A DNA stretch of 5,417 nt from Pseudomonadota bacterium (GTDB lineage Bacteria; Pseudomonadota; Alphaproteobacteria; Acetobacterales; Acetobacteraceae), in the NCBI GenBank assembly GCA_023424475.1, contig JAFADX010000255.1, positions 1 through 5,417 of the forward strand, read 5' to 3'. Below are positions 1-4,651 of the stretch, in pieces; position 1 is the first letter of the stretch, and every line of letters starts with the position of its first letter. The translations under genes and the position numbers were made by a program. The notes under the pieces are model-generated. The model saw nothing but the letters and a program-made list of their open reading frames with translations, was not told where the DNA came from and did not search any database.

Positions 1-296
1 CCTGGAATGCCGTGGGCGAGGTCTTCGCCATCGATGCCCTGCGCGTCGCAGTGGCGGCGACGCCGGCGCCGGGCGCCTTCGGCCCGCGTGCCCGCATAGC
101 CCTGCTCGAGGACGTGGCCGCGGCACAGGCGCGGCTGGCGGCAGCCCGGCTTTCCGGCGACATGCCCGACGCGGCCGGCATCGCCGCCCTGGTGCAGGAG
201 GCGGCGGCGGCCCGCGACCTTGCTGCGGTCACCGTGGCCGTGCGGACCCTCGCGCAGCGGGCCCAGAGCGGATCCCGATCGGGCGGCATCGCCTGA
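1..296 (+). CDS. C-terminal end of a probable NAD-glutamate dehydrogenase (5' truncated)
   Basis: The reading frame is open from the left edge (first full codon at base 3) to TGA at 294-296, so this is the tail of a longer gene. The visible 97 residues start with WNAVGEVFAIDALRVAV and continue as an Ala/Arg-rich helical segment containing FGPRARIALLEDVAAAQARL. This spacing (an aromatic/Gly step, a DALR helix, then an RA..LLEDV..AQ.RLAA helix) resembles the extreme C-terminus of the very large (about 1,600 aa) NAD-specific glutamate dehydrogenase of alphaproteobacteria, which oxidatively deaminates glutamate to 2-oxoglutarate in the cytosol. No catalytic residue lies in this tail, so the call rests on remembered family resemblance alone. 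The GTG at 12 is an internal codon, not a start. The stop codon sits inside a 12-bp hairpin (274-301). An unrelated alanine-rich helical protein cannot be excluded. Confidence 0.55.
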   Translation, partial: WNAVGEVFAIDALRVAVAATPAPGAFGPRARIALLEDVAAAQARLAAARLSGDMPDAAGIAALVQEAAAARDLAAVTVAVRTLAQRAQSGSRSGGIA

Positions 297-301
297 TCGG
301 G
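274..301 (+). terminator. Hairpin overlapping the stop codon of the left-edge gene
   Basis: Bases 274-285 pair with 290-301 over 12 bp (one G-U wobble, 281 with 294) around the loop GCAT (286-289). The TGA stop (294-296) is in the 3' arm. No T-tract follows (TTGGGG), so it is not a canonical intrinsic terminator, but a strong stem at the end of a gene converging on another suggests a transcript-end or mRNA-stability element. On the opposite strand the wobble becomes a C-A mismatch, so the structure favours the plus transcript. Confidence 0.45.
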
Positions 302-322
302 TTGGGGTGCGGGCCGGTGCCG

Positions 323-340
323 GTTCCGACGGATCGGAAC
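323..340. terminator. Perfect 7-bp hairpin in the convergent intergenic gap
   Basis: GTTCCGA (323-329) and TCGGAAC (334-340) are perfect reverse complements around the 4-base loop CGGA. It is symmetric on both strands and lies between two converging stop codons (296 and 356), which fits a bidirectional transcription end. Neither side has a T-tract, so terminator activity is inferred from position. It could equally be a small palindromic protein site. Confidence 0.4.
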
Positions 341-355
341 ATGTTCTGGCCGGGT

Positions 356-739
356 CTATCCGCTGCCGCTCCCGGCCAGGAAGTCGCGCAGCACCACGGC
401 CTCGTTGTGCTGCTCGTCGCGCGCGCCGAACAGCAGCGTCACCGGCCCGGCGCGCGCGAGGTCGCGGATCGGGCGCAGCGCGGCTTCCCTGGTGCGCAGC
501 TCGGCGACGTAGCGGCGGCGGAATTCCGCCCAGCGTTCGGGATCGTGGCCGAACCACTGGCGCAGCTCGGTGCTCGGCGCCGCATCCTTGCACCACAGTG
601 CAAGCGCCGCCCGGGCCTTGCTGACCCCGCGCGGCCAGAGCCGATCGACGAGCACGCGCGCGCCGTCCTCCTCCGTCGCGGGCGCGTAGATGCGGCGGAC
701 GCGGATGCGCCCGGCCGGAGCCTCGGGCGCGCGGGTCAT
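356..739 (-). CDS. DUF488 family protein (YeaO-like)
   Basis: A 127-residue protein covering the whole family length. Recognisable conserved blocks are RIYAP (residues 16-20), DGARVLVDRLWPRGVSK (25-41), KDAAPSTELRQWFGHDPERW (51-70) and TLLFGARDEQHNEAVVLRDF (101-120). These are the hallmark motifs of DUF488/YeaO-like small cytosolic proteins. No biochemical function is established for the family to my knowledge, and none can be assigned here. The ATG at 737-739 is the only reasonable start, since upstream in-frame codons offer no ATG/GTG near it; the Shine-Dalgarno region is weak. It lies 118 nt beyond the stop of the CBS-BON gene on the same strand, so it may be transcribed with it. It ends facing the gene at the left edge. 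Confidence 0.88.
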   Translation of the reverse strand: MTRAPEAPAGRIRVRRIYAPATEEDGARVLVDRLWPRGVSKARAALALWCKDAAPSTELRQWFGHDPERWAEFRRRYVAELRTREAALRPIRDLARAGPVTLLFGARDEQHNEAVVLRDFLAGSGSG

Positions 740-857
740 GACGGGGGCACGAAGGCATCACCTTCGCGCTCCCCGGCAGCAGGGCGGCAGGCCCTCGCGG
801 CATCGGCCGGGGCGCCCGGTCCTGCGGGCCGGGGGCGGGAGCCTCCAGCGCCGGGCA
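740..857 (-). other. Spacer between CBS-BON and DUF488 genes
   Basis: 118 bases with no convincing gene. It holds a 6-bp stem, CGAAGG (750-755) with CCTTCG (761-766), in the leader of the DUF488 gene, and a 5-bp GC stem, GCCCG (814-818) with CGGGC (825-829). Both are common by chance at this GC content. No clear terminator or promoter was recognised, so read-through from the CBS-BON gene is plausible. Confidence 0.4.
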
Positions 858-1553
858 TCACAGCACCAACTGGTCGTAGGGCAGGAAGGGGTCGGTCATG
901 TCGCGCACGCCCTTCACGCCGGGGACGTGCTCGGCGAGCACACGCAGGGCGCGCTGCACCTCCGGCCCGCGGGCATAGCCGTGGAATTCGACGATGCCGC
1001 CGCGCACCTCCACCAGCGTATGGAAGGTGTCGGCCCAGGCCTCCCGGCGCATCGCGGCGAGGATGGCGCTGCGGATGCGCCCGTCGGGCAGATCCGCCAC
1101 CTCCGTCGTCTCCGGCGTGACGGCGCGCAGCAGGTCGGACCGGCTGACGATCCCGAGCAGGCGGCCCCCCGCTGTCACCAGTACCCGGCGGATGCCCTTG
1201 CGCTCCAGCATCGTGACGATCTCCGCAGCGGTCGCTTCGGGCAGCACGGCGTCGATTTCGGTGCTCATGACGTCGGCGGCGACGAAGCCGTGGGCGCGGG
1301 CGTAGCGGCCGGCGGCACGGGACGGATCGCCGAGCAGCCGCCCCAGCCAGGAGGGCCCTTCCTCCGGCCCGCACAGGCGGGAGGTGAGGTCCGCGGCGCT
1401 CACCAGGCCGAGCAGCGCGCCGTCGTCCGCGACGACCGGCGCGGCGGTGATGCCCCGGTCGGCCAGCAGGCGCGCCACCTCGTCCACCGGCATGCCGGGC
1501 GGGACAGTCACGACCTCGGCCGTCATGAGGTCGCGCGCCAGGGGGACGGTCAT
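858..1553 (-). CDS. Tandem CBS domain protein with C-terminal BON domain
   Basis: A 231-residue soluble protein. CBS domain 1 spans about residues 8-60 (ARDLMTAEVVTVPPGMPV, then GLVSAADLTSRL), CBS domain 2 about 93-146 (AADVMSTEIDAVLPEATAAE, then GIVSRSDLLRAV), and a BON-like domain about 157-219 (DGRIRSAILAAMR, then GGIVEFHGYARGP and VPGVKGVRDM). Paired CBS domains usually form a Bateman module binding adenosine nucleotides; BON domains are thought to bind phospholipid or other ligands. No enzymatic domain is attached, so the output is unknown. I chose ATG 1551-1553 over the upstream codon at 1641-1643: AAGGAG lies 7 nt upstream of it, while the longer version would add a low-complexity Arg/Pro segment and run into the 27-bp element. 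The gene is divergent from the LysR gene and carries that element 80 nt upstream of its start, so control by the LysR protein is inferred. Confidence 0.88.
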   Translation of the reverse strand: MTVPLARDLMTAEVVTVPPGMPVDEVARLLADRGITAAPVVADDGALLGLVSAADLTSRLCGPEEGPSWLGRLLGDPSRAAGRYARAHGFVAADVMSTEIDAVLPEATAAEIVTMLERKGIRRVLVTAGGRLLGIVSRSDLLRAVTPETTEVADLPDGRIRSAILAAMRREAWADTFHTLVEVRGGIVEFHGYARGPEVQRALRVLAEHVPGVKGVRDMTDPFLPYDQLVL

Positions 1554-1560
1554 GCTGGGT

Positions 1561-1566
1561 CTCCTT
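1561..1566 (-). promoter_or_regulatory. Shine-Dalgarno deciding the CBS-BON start
   Basis: On the minus strand AAGGAG lies 7 nt before the ATG at 1551-1553. It is the best ribosome binding site in this leader and fixes the start at residue 31 of the longest possible frame. Confidence 0.75.
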
Positions 1567-1621
1567 CGCAGGCCCGGCGCCGCCTCGCGCCGGGATTCGC
1601 CTGGATGGAAAATGGTGGTGC

Positions 1622-1661
1622 GTTCAATGGCAGACAAACGCAATTTATTGATGGTTCAATG
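1622..1661. repeat. 8-bp direct repeat GTTCAATG, two copies 32 bp apart
   Basis: GTTCAATG occurs at 1622-1629 and again at 1654-1661, a start-to-start distance of 32 bp, about three helical turns. The second copy coincides with the right end of the 27-bp element. Same-face spacing would suit a second contact by a tetrameric LysR-type regulator between its own gene and the divergent CBS-BON gene. This role is inferred; the repeat itself is plain in the sequence. Confidence 0.5.
1634..1660 (-). promoter_or_regulatory. Putative LysR-type operator, copy A (lysR / CBS-BON divergent region)
   Basis: This 27-bp AT-rich element begins ACAAACGC and ends GTTCAAT on the plus strand. It matches the reverse complement of 2583-2609 at 24 of 27 positions (differences at offsets 9, 18 and 20). 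It contains the dyad ATTG-N6-CAAT (1647-1660), which is conserved in both copies but is not an exact T-N11-A LysR box. It lies 30 nt upstream of the lysR ATG and 80 nt upstream of the CBS-BON ATG, the classic position for an autoregulatory divergent LysR-type site. Read toward the CBS-BON gene, it has the same orientation as copy B read toward xdhC. Operator function is inferred from position and duplication. Confidence 0.62.
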
Positions 1662-1690
1662 CGGCCTCATTGCTGAATGGGAAGGCTCGC

Positions 1691-2587
1691 ATGGATATCC
1701 AGCTCGTCCGCACCTTCCTCGCCATCGTCTCCGCCGGCAGCTTCATCCGCGCCGGGGAACGGCTGCATGTCAGCCAGACGACGGTCAGCGCGCGCATCCG
1801 CACGCTCGAGGACCAGCTCCGCCGCCGCCTCTTCGTACGCAACAAGGCCGGCGCCAGCCTGACCCCTGCCGGCGAGCAGTTCCTCCGCCACGCGCCGGCG
1901 CTGGTGCAGCTCTGGGAACGCGCGCGGCATGAGGTCGCGGTGCCGGAAGGCCGCCGTGCCGTGCTCGGCATCGGCGCGGAGCAAAGCCTTGCCGACCCGC
2001 TGCTGCTGCGCTGGCTGCTGTGGATGCGGGGCGCGCAGCCTGATGTCGCGTTGCGCGCCCATGTGGGCCTGCCGGAGACGGTGGTCGATCAGGTCGCCGG
2101 CGGCATCATCGACATCGGCGTGGTCTACGCGCCGCGTCACCGGCCGGGCCTCAGGATCGAGCTGCTGATGGAGGAACGCCTGGTCATGGTGCGCAGCGCC
2201 GGGACCGCCGGGCCCGTCGACTACGTGCTGGTCGACTGGGGGCCCGAACTCGCGCTGCATCACGCCGCCTCGGGCGTCGGGCATCGCGAACCGAGCCTCG
2301 TGGTCAACCTCGGGCCGCTTGGCCTGGGCTTCCTGCTGGAGGCGGGCGGCACGGGCTATTTCCGCCTCAGCATGGCGCGGCCGCATCTGGAGGCCGGGCG
2401 GCTCGAACTCGTGCCGGACGCGCCGGAGTTCCTCTACCCCGCCTATGCCGTGTTCAGCGAGACGAGCGCCGATCCCGCCCTGGTCGCGACGGCGCTCGAC
2501 GGCCTGCGGCACGTCGCCTGGTCGCAGCCGGGCTCCGCTGGCGGCGGCGGGCGTGGTCCGGATTTTCCAGCAGATATCCGGGATTGA
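1691..2587 (+). CDS. LysR-type transcriptional regulator
   Basis: 298 residues, the usual length for the family. The N-terminal winged helix-turn-helix (residues 2-61) has the canonical pattern: DIQLVRTFLAIVSAGSF, then AGERLHVSQTTVSARI in the recognition region, RTLEDQLRRRLFVR, and LTPAGEQFL. The rest (about 88-280) is a periplasmic-binding-protein-like effector domain with GIGAEQSLADPLLLRWL and GIIDIGVVYAP. The inducer cannot be told from sequence. I prefer ATG 1691 over the in-frame ATG at 1670 because GGAAGG ends 5 nt upstream and the protein then begins at the standard MDIQLVRTF. The last 18 residues (GSAGGGGRGP onward) form a Gly-rich tail that looks disordered. The gene lies between two copies of a 27-bp element, the second overlapping its stop codon, so it probably represses or activates both its own divergent region and the xdhC operon. 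Confidence 0.93.
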   Translation: MDIQLVRTFLAIVSAGSFIRAGERLHVSQTTVSARIRTLEDQLRRRLFVRNKAGASLTPAGEQFLRHAPALVQLWERARHEVAVPEGRRAVLGIGAEQSLADPLLLRWLLWMRGAQPDVALRAHVGLPETVVDQVAGGIIDIGVVYAPRHRPGLRIELLMEERLVMVRSAGTAGPVDYVLVDWGPELALHHAASGVGHREPSLVVNLGPLGLGFLLEAGGTGYFRLSMARPHLEAGRLELVPDAPEFLYPAYAVFSETSADPALVATALDGLRHVAWSQPGSAGGGGRGPDFPADIRD

Positions 2588-2609
2588 ACAACCAATAAAT
2601 CGCGTTTGT
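2583..2609 (+). promoter_or_regulatory. Putative LysR-type operator, copy B (xdhC operon)
   Basis: Inverted near-copy of 1634-1660 (24 of 27 matches, extending to 25 of 28 if base 2610 is paired with 1633). It starts ATTGAAC, contains the conserved ATTG-N6-CAAT dyad at 2583-2596, and ends GCGTTTGT. It overlaps the lysR stop codon (2585-2587) and ends 31 nt before the preferred xdhC start. The short gap is AT-rich compared with its surroundings and is the only obvious place for a promoter of the downstream genes. The first hexamer TTGAAC (2584-2589) could double as a -35 element, but I see no good -10. Confidence 0.62.
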
Positions 2610-2640
2610 CGATGGGCGTCCGCATCCCCAGGATCGAGGC

Positions 2641-3507
2641 ATGGGGATGATGGAAACGGGCAGGCAGCCGATGGCGGAGGCCGCGAGGCTCATTCAGCGG
2701 ATGGCGGAGATGGTGCGGCGGCGCGAGCCCTTCGCGCTCGCGACCGTGGTCGGGACCGACGGCTCCACCTCGGCCCATGCCGGCGACAAGGCGCTGATCG
2801 ACGCCGAGGGGAGGATGCTGCACGGCTGGATCGGCGGCGGCTGCGCCGAGAGCACGGTCCGCGAGGCGGCGCTCGAGGCGCTGCGCGACGGCACGCCGCG
2901 CACGATCGGCCTCGACCTCGACGACGAGGTGCTGGGCGTCGGCATGCCCTGCGGCGGCACCATGCGCGTCTTCGTCGAGCCGCACCGGCCCCCGCCGGCG
3001 CTGTGGATCGTCGGCCACGGGCGCGTGGCCGAGAGCCTGTGCCGGCTGGGCGCGGAACTCGGCTTCCGCGTCGTGGTCAGCGACACCCCCGCGCCGGAGG
3101 CCGCGCGCTTTCCCGGCGCGGCCGAGATCATCGGCGACGACTACGATTTCTCGCGGCTGCTGCCCGCGCGCGAGGACAGCGTCGTCATCGCGACGCAGCA
3201 CAAGGGCGACCACCTTTCGGCGGTCCGTGCGCTGCGTTCGCCGGCCGGGCATGTCGCGATCATCGCCAGCCGCAAGCGCGCCGGCCTGATGCGGGACTTC
3301 CTGCGCGGCGAGGGCCTCGGCGCGGAGGCGCTGGCACGGCTGCGCGCGCCGGCCGGCCTCGATCTCGGCGCGCGCGAGCCCGAGGAGATCGCGCTTTCGG
3401 TCATCGCGGAGATCGTGATGCGCCGGCGCGGCGGCCGCGGCGGTCCGCGCGACGCGGACGGCGCCGGACTGCAACGGGAGCCTGCGCCGATGGAGGCGAC
3501 GCCATGA
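2641..3507 (+). CDS. XdhC/CoxI family molybdoenzyme maturation protein
   Basis: 288 residues with both family domains. N-terminal XdhC_CoxI domain, about 14-115: FALATVVGTDGSTSAHAGDK (31-50), GWIGGGCAES (62-71) and MPCGGTMRVFVEP (102-114). C-terminal Rossmann-like XdhC_C domain, about 120-258: WIVGHGRVAESL with the VGHG turn (124-127), VVIATQHKGDH, IIASRKRAGLM (207-217) and AGLDLGAREPEEIALSVIAE (238-257). Family members bind molybdenum cofactor and help sulfurate and insert it into xanthine dehydrogenase, CO dehydrogenase-like or formate dehydrogenase apoenzymes in the cytosol. The target here is unknown because no molybdoenzyme is in the window. The start is ambiguous: ATG 2641 (AGGA 7 nt upstream) or ATG 2647 (GAGG 7 nt upstream). 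The C-terminal 25 residues are low-complexity. It is first in an operon, downstream of operator copy B, and its stop overlaps the next start (ATGA). Confidence 0.88.
   Translation: MGMMETGRQPMAEAARLIQRMAEMVRRREPFALATVVGTDGSTSAHAGDKALIDAEGRMLHGWIGGGCAESTVREAALEALRDGTPRTIGLDLDDEVLGVGMPCGGTMRVFVEPHRPPPALWIVGHGRVAESLCRLGAELGFRVVVSDTPAPEAARFPGAAEIIGDDYDFSRLLPAREDSVVIATQHKGDHLSAVRALRSPAGHVAIIASRKRAGLMRDFLRGEGLGAEALARLRAPAGLDLGAREPEEIALSVIAEIVMRRRGGRGGPRDADGAGLQREPAPMEATP
3492..3496 (+). promoter_or_regulatory. Shine-Dalgarno for the cyclo-ligase gene, inside xdhC
   Basis: GGAGG lies 7 nt upstream of ATG 3504, within the last codons of xdhC. Together with the ATGA overlap (3504-3507) it fixes the start of the cyclo-ligase gene and supports coupled translation. 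Confidence 0.75.
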
Positions 3508-4193
3508 CCGAACGCATCCCTGTCGCACCCCCGGACGAGGATCCGAACGCCGAGATCCTCTGCGCCTCCCCGCCCTGCTTCATGCATGAACTCGATCCCT
3601 CCTGGCTCGGCCCGCCGGACTGGGAGGCGGTGCGTGCCTGGCGACGGACGGAGCGGGCGCGGCTGATCGCCCTGCGCGCCGCCGTGCCGCTGGCCGGGCG
3701 GCGCGCGCGGGACCTCGTCATCACCGCCCATCTGCGCGCGGCGGTGCCGGATCTCGGGCAGCGGCATGTCGGCTTCTATTGGCCGTTCAAGGGCGAGTTC
3801 GACCCCCGGCCGCTGGCCCGGGCGCTGCATGCCGCGGGCGTGCGCCTCGCGCTGCCCGTGGTTCTGCAGCGGGCGCAGCCGATGGTGTTCCGCCCCTGGT
3901 GGCCCGGCATCCGCATGACCCGCGGCATCTGGGACATCCCGGTCCCCGCCGAAGGCCGGCCGGTGCGGCCCGACACGCTGCTCATCCCGCTGGTCGGCTT
4001 CGATGCGCGGGGCTACCGGCTCGGGCACGGCGGCGGCTACTACGACCGCACCCTCGCCGCGATGCCGCGGCGGCCGCTGGCGATCGGCATCGGCTTCGAG
4101 AGCCTGCGGCTGCAGACCATCCATCCGCAGCCGCACGACATTCCGATGGATCTCATCGTCACCGAACTCGGTGCCGTGCGGGCCGTGCCATGA
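3504..4193 (+). CDS. 5-formyltetrahydrofolate cyclo-ligase family protein with N-terminal extension
   Basis: 229 residues. The cyclo-ligase fold covers about 43-222, with WRRTERARLIALR (46-58), HVGFYWPFKGEFDPRPL (88-104), the signature PLVGFDARGYRLGHGGGYYD (162-181) and HDIPMDLIVTE (211-221). The family converts 5-formyltetrahydrofolate to 5,10-methenyltetrahydrofolate using ATP and Mg2+ in the cytosol. The Gly-rich nucleotide/metal loop and the Tyr-Asp pair are intact, so activity is plausible. Unlike the usual 180-200 aa enzyme, it carries about 42 extra N-terminal residues including CASPPCFMHELDPSWLG (20-36) with two cysteines; that block looks conserved rather than random, but I cannot assign a role. 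It starts in an ATGA overlap with xdhC behind a good GGAGG and ends in an ATGA overlap with the PAS gene. A divergent paralogue with another substrate is possible, since the housekeeping copy usually lies elsewhere. Confidence 0.87.
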   Translation: MTERIPVAPPDEDPNAEILCASPPCFMHELDPSWLGPPDWEAVRAWRRTERARLIALRAAVPLAGRRARDLVITAHLRAAVPDLGQRHVGFYWPFKGEFDPRPLARALHAAGVRLALPVVLQRAQPMVFRPWWPGIRMTRGIWDIPVPAEGRPVRPDTLLIPLVGFDARGYRLGHGGGYYDRTLAAMPRRPLAIGIGFESLRLQTIHPQPHDIPMDLIVTELGAVRAVP

Positions 4194-4648
4194 GCGCCGC
4201 CGGCCACGCCGCCCTTTGCGAGGCCATCCTCGGTTCGGCCGCCGATGCGATCGTCGTCTGCGGCCGTGACGGGGCGATCACCCTGTGGAACCCCGGCGCA
4301 GAGCGGATTTTCGGCTTCAGCGCGGCCGAGGCATTGGGCCAGTCGCTCGACATCATCATTCCCGAGCGGCAGCGCGCGCGGCACTGGGAAGGCTTCGACC
4401 GCGTCATGGCCACCGGCCGGTCCCGCTACGGGGAGGGCGACCTGCTCGCGGTGCCGGCGCTGCATCGCGACGGGCGGCGCATCTCGGTCGAGTTCACCAT
4501 CGTGCCGATCCACGACGGCACGGGCGCCATGACGGGCATGGCTGCGATCCTGCGCGACGTCACCGCGCGCTTCGAGGAGATGCGCGACATGCGCCGGCGC
4601 CTCGCCGCCGCGGCCGTGCAGGCCAGCCAGCAGGCAGGAGGGGAGTAG
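4190..4648 (+). CDS. Stand-alone PAS domain protein
   Basis: 152 residues made almost entirely of one PAS domain, about 8-128: AILGSAADAIVVCGRDGAIT (12-31), LWNPGAERIFGFSAAEALGQ (32-51), IIIPERQRARHWEGF (55-69), LHRDGRRISVEFTIVPIHDG (91-110) and AILRDVTARFEE (119-130). A short Arg/Ala helix follows (about 131-149). There is no histidine kinase, GGDEF, EAL, HTH or other output domain and no membrane segment or signal peptide, so it is a cytosolic sensor or adaptor that would act through a partner. The ligand (heme, flavin or a small molecule) cannot be read reliably. It starts at the ATGA overlapping the cyclo-ligase stop. No strong Shine-Dalgarno precedes that ATG, so translation probably depends on coupling. 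It ends 3 nt before ctaD, and its last codons hold the ctaD ribosome binding site. Confidence 0.85.
   Translation: MSAAGHAALCEAILGSAADAIVVCGRDGAITLWNPGAERIFGFSAAEALGQSLDIIIPERQRARHWEGFDRVMATGRSRYGEGDLLAVPALHRDGRRISVEFTIVPIHDGTGAMTGMAAILRDVTARFEEMRDMRRRLAAAAVQASQQAGGE
4636..4645 (+). promoter_or_regulatory. Purine-rich ribosome binding site for ctaD, inside the PAS gene
   Basis: AGGAGGGGAG at 4636-4645 ends 6 nt before ATG 4652. It overlaps the final codons of the PAS gene, so ctaD translation can be linked to translation of that gene. Confidence 0.7.
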
Positions 4649-4651
4649 GGC

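Noticed and set aside
750..766. CGAAGG/CCTTCG stem as a regulatory hairpin in the DUF488 leader
   Set aside because: Only 6 bp, with no T-tract and no conserved context; expected by chance in sequence of this composition.
1648..1659. FNR/Anr-type box (TTGATGGTTCAA)
   Set aside because: The half-sites TTGA and TCAA are 4 bp apart, whereas an FNR box has TTGAT-N4-ATCAA (6 bp between TTGA and TCAA). Copy B does not keep the pattern.
690..1676. 328-codon plus-strand open frame across the DUF488 and CBS-BON genes
   Set aside because: It lies opposite the recognisable CBS and BON domains. The product is low-complexity and unrecognisable.
1634..2609. The inverted 27-bp copies as terminal repeats of a mobile or invertible element carrying lysR
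   Set aside because: There is no target-site duplication outside the copies, no transposase or recombinase, and copy B overlaps the lysR stop codon. Placement just upstream of flanking genes fits operators better.
2319..3503. In-frame upstream extension of the cyclo-ligase gene through xdhC and into lysR
   Set aside because: The extra sequence is an Arg/Ala-rich shadow of lysR and xdhC. ATG 3504 has a good GGAGG and an ATGA junction.
2443..3528. 361-codon minus-strand open frame across xdhC
   Set aside because: It is antisense to a full-length XdhC homologue and has no family resemblance.
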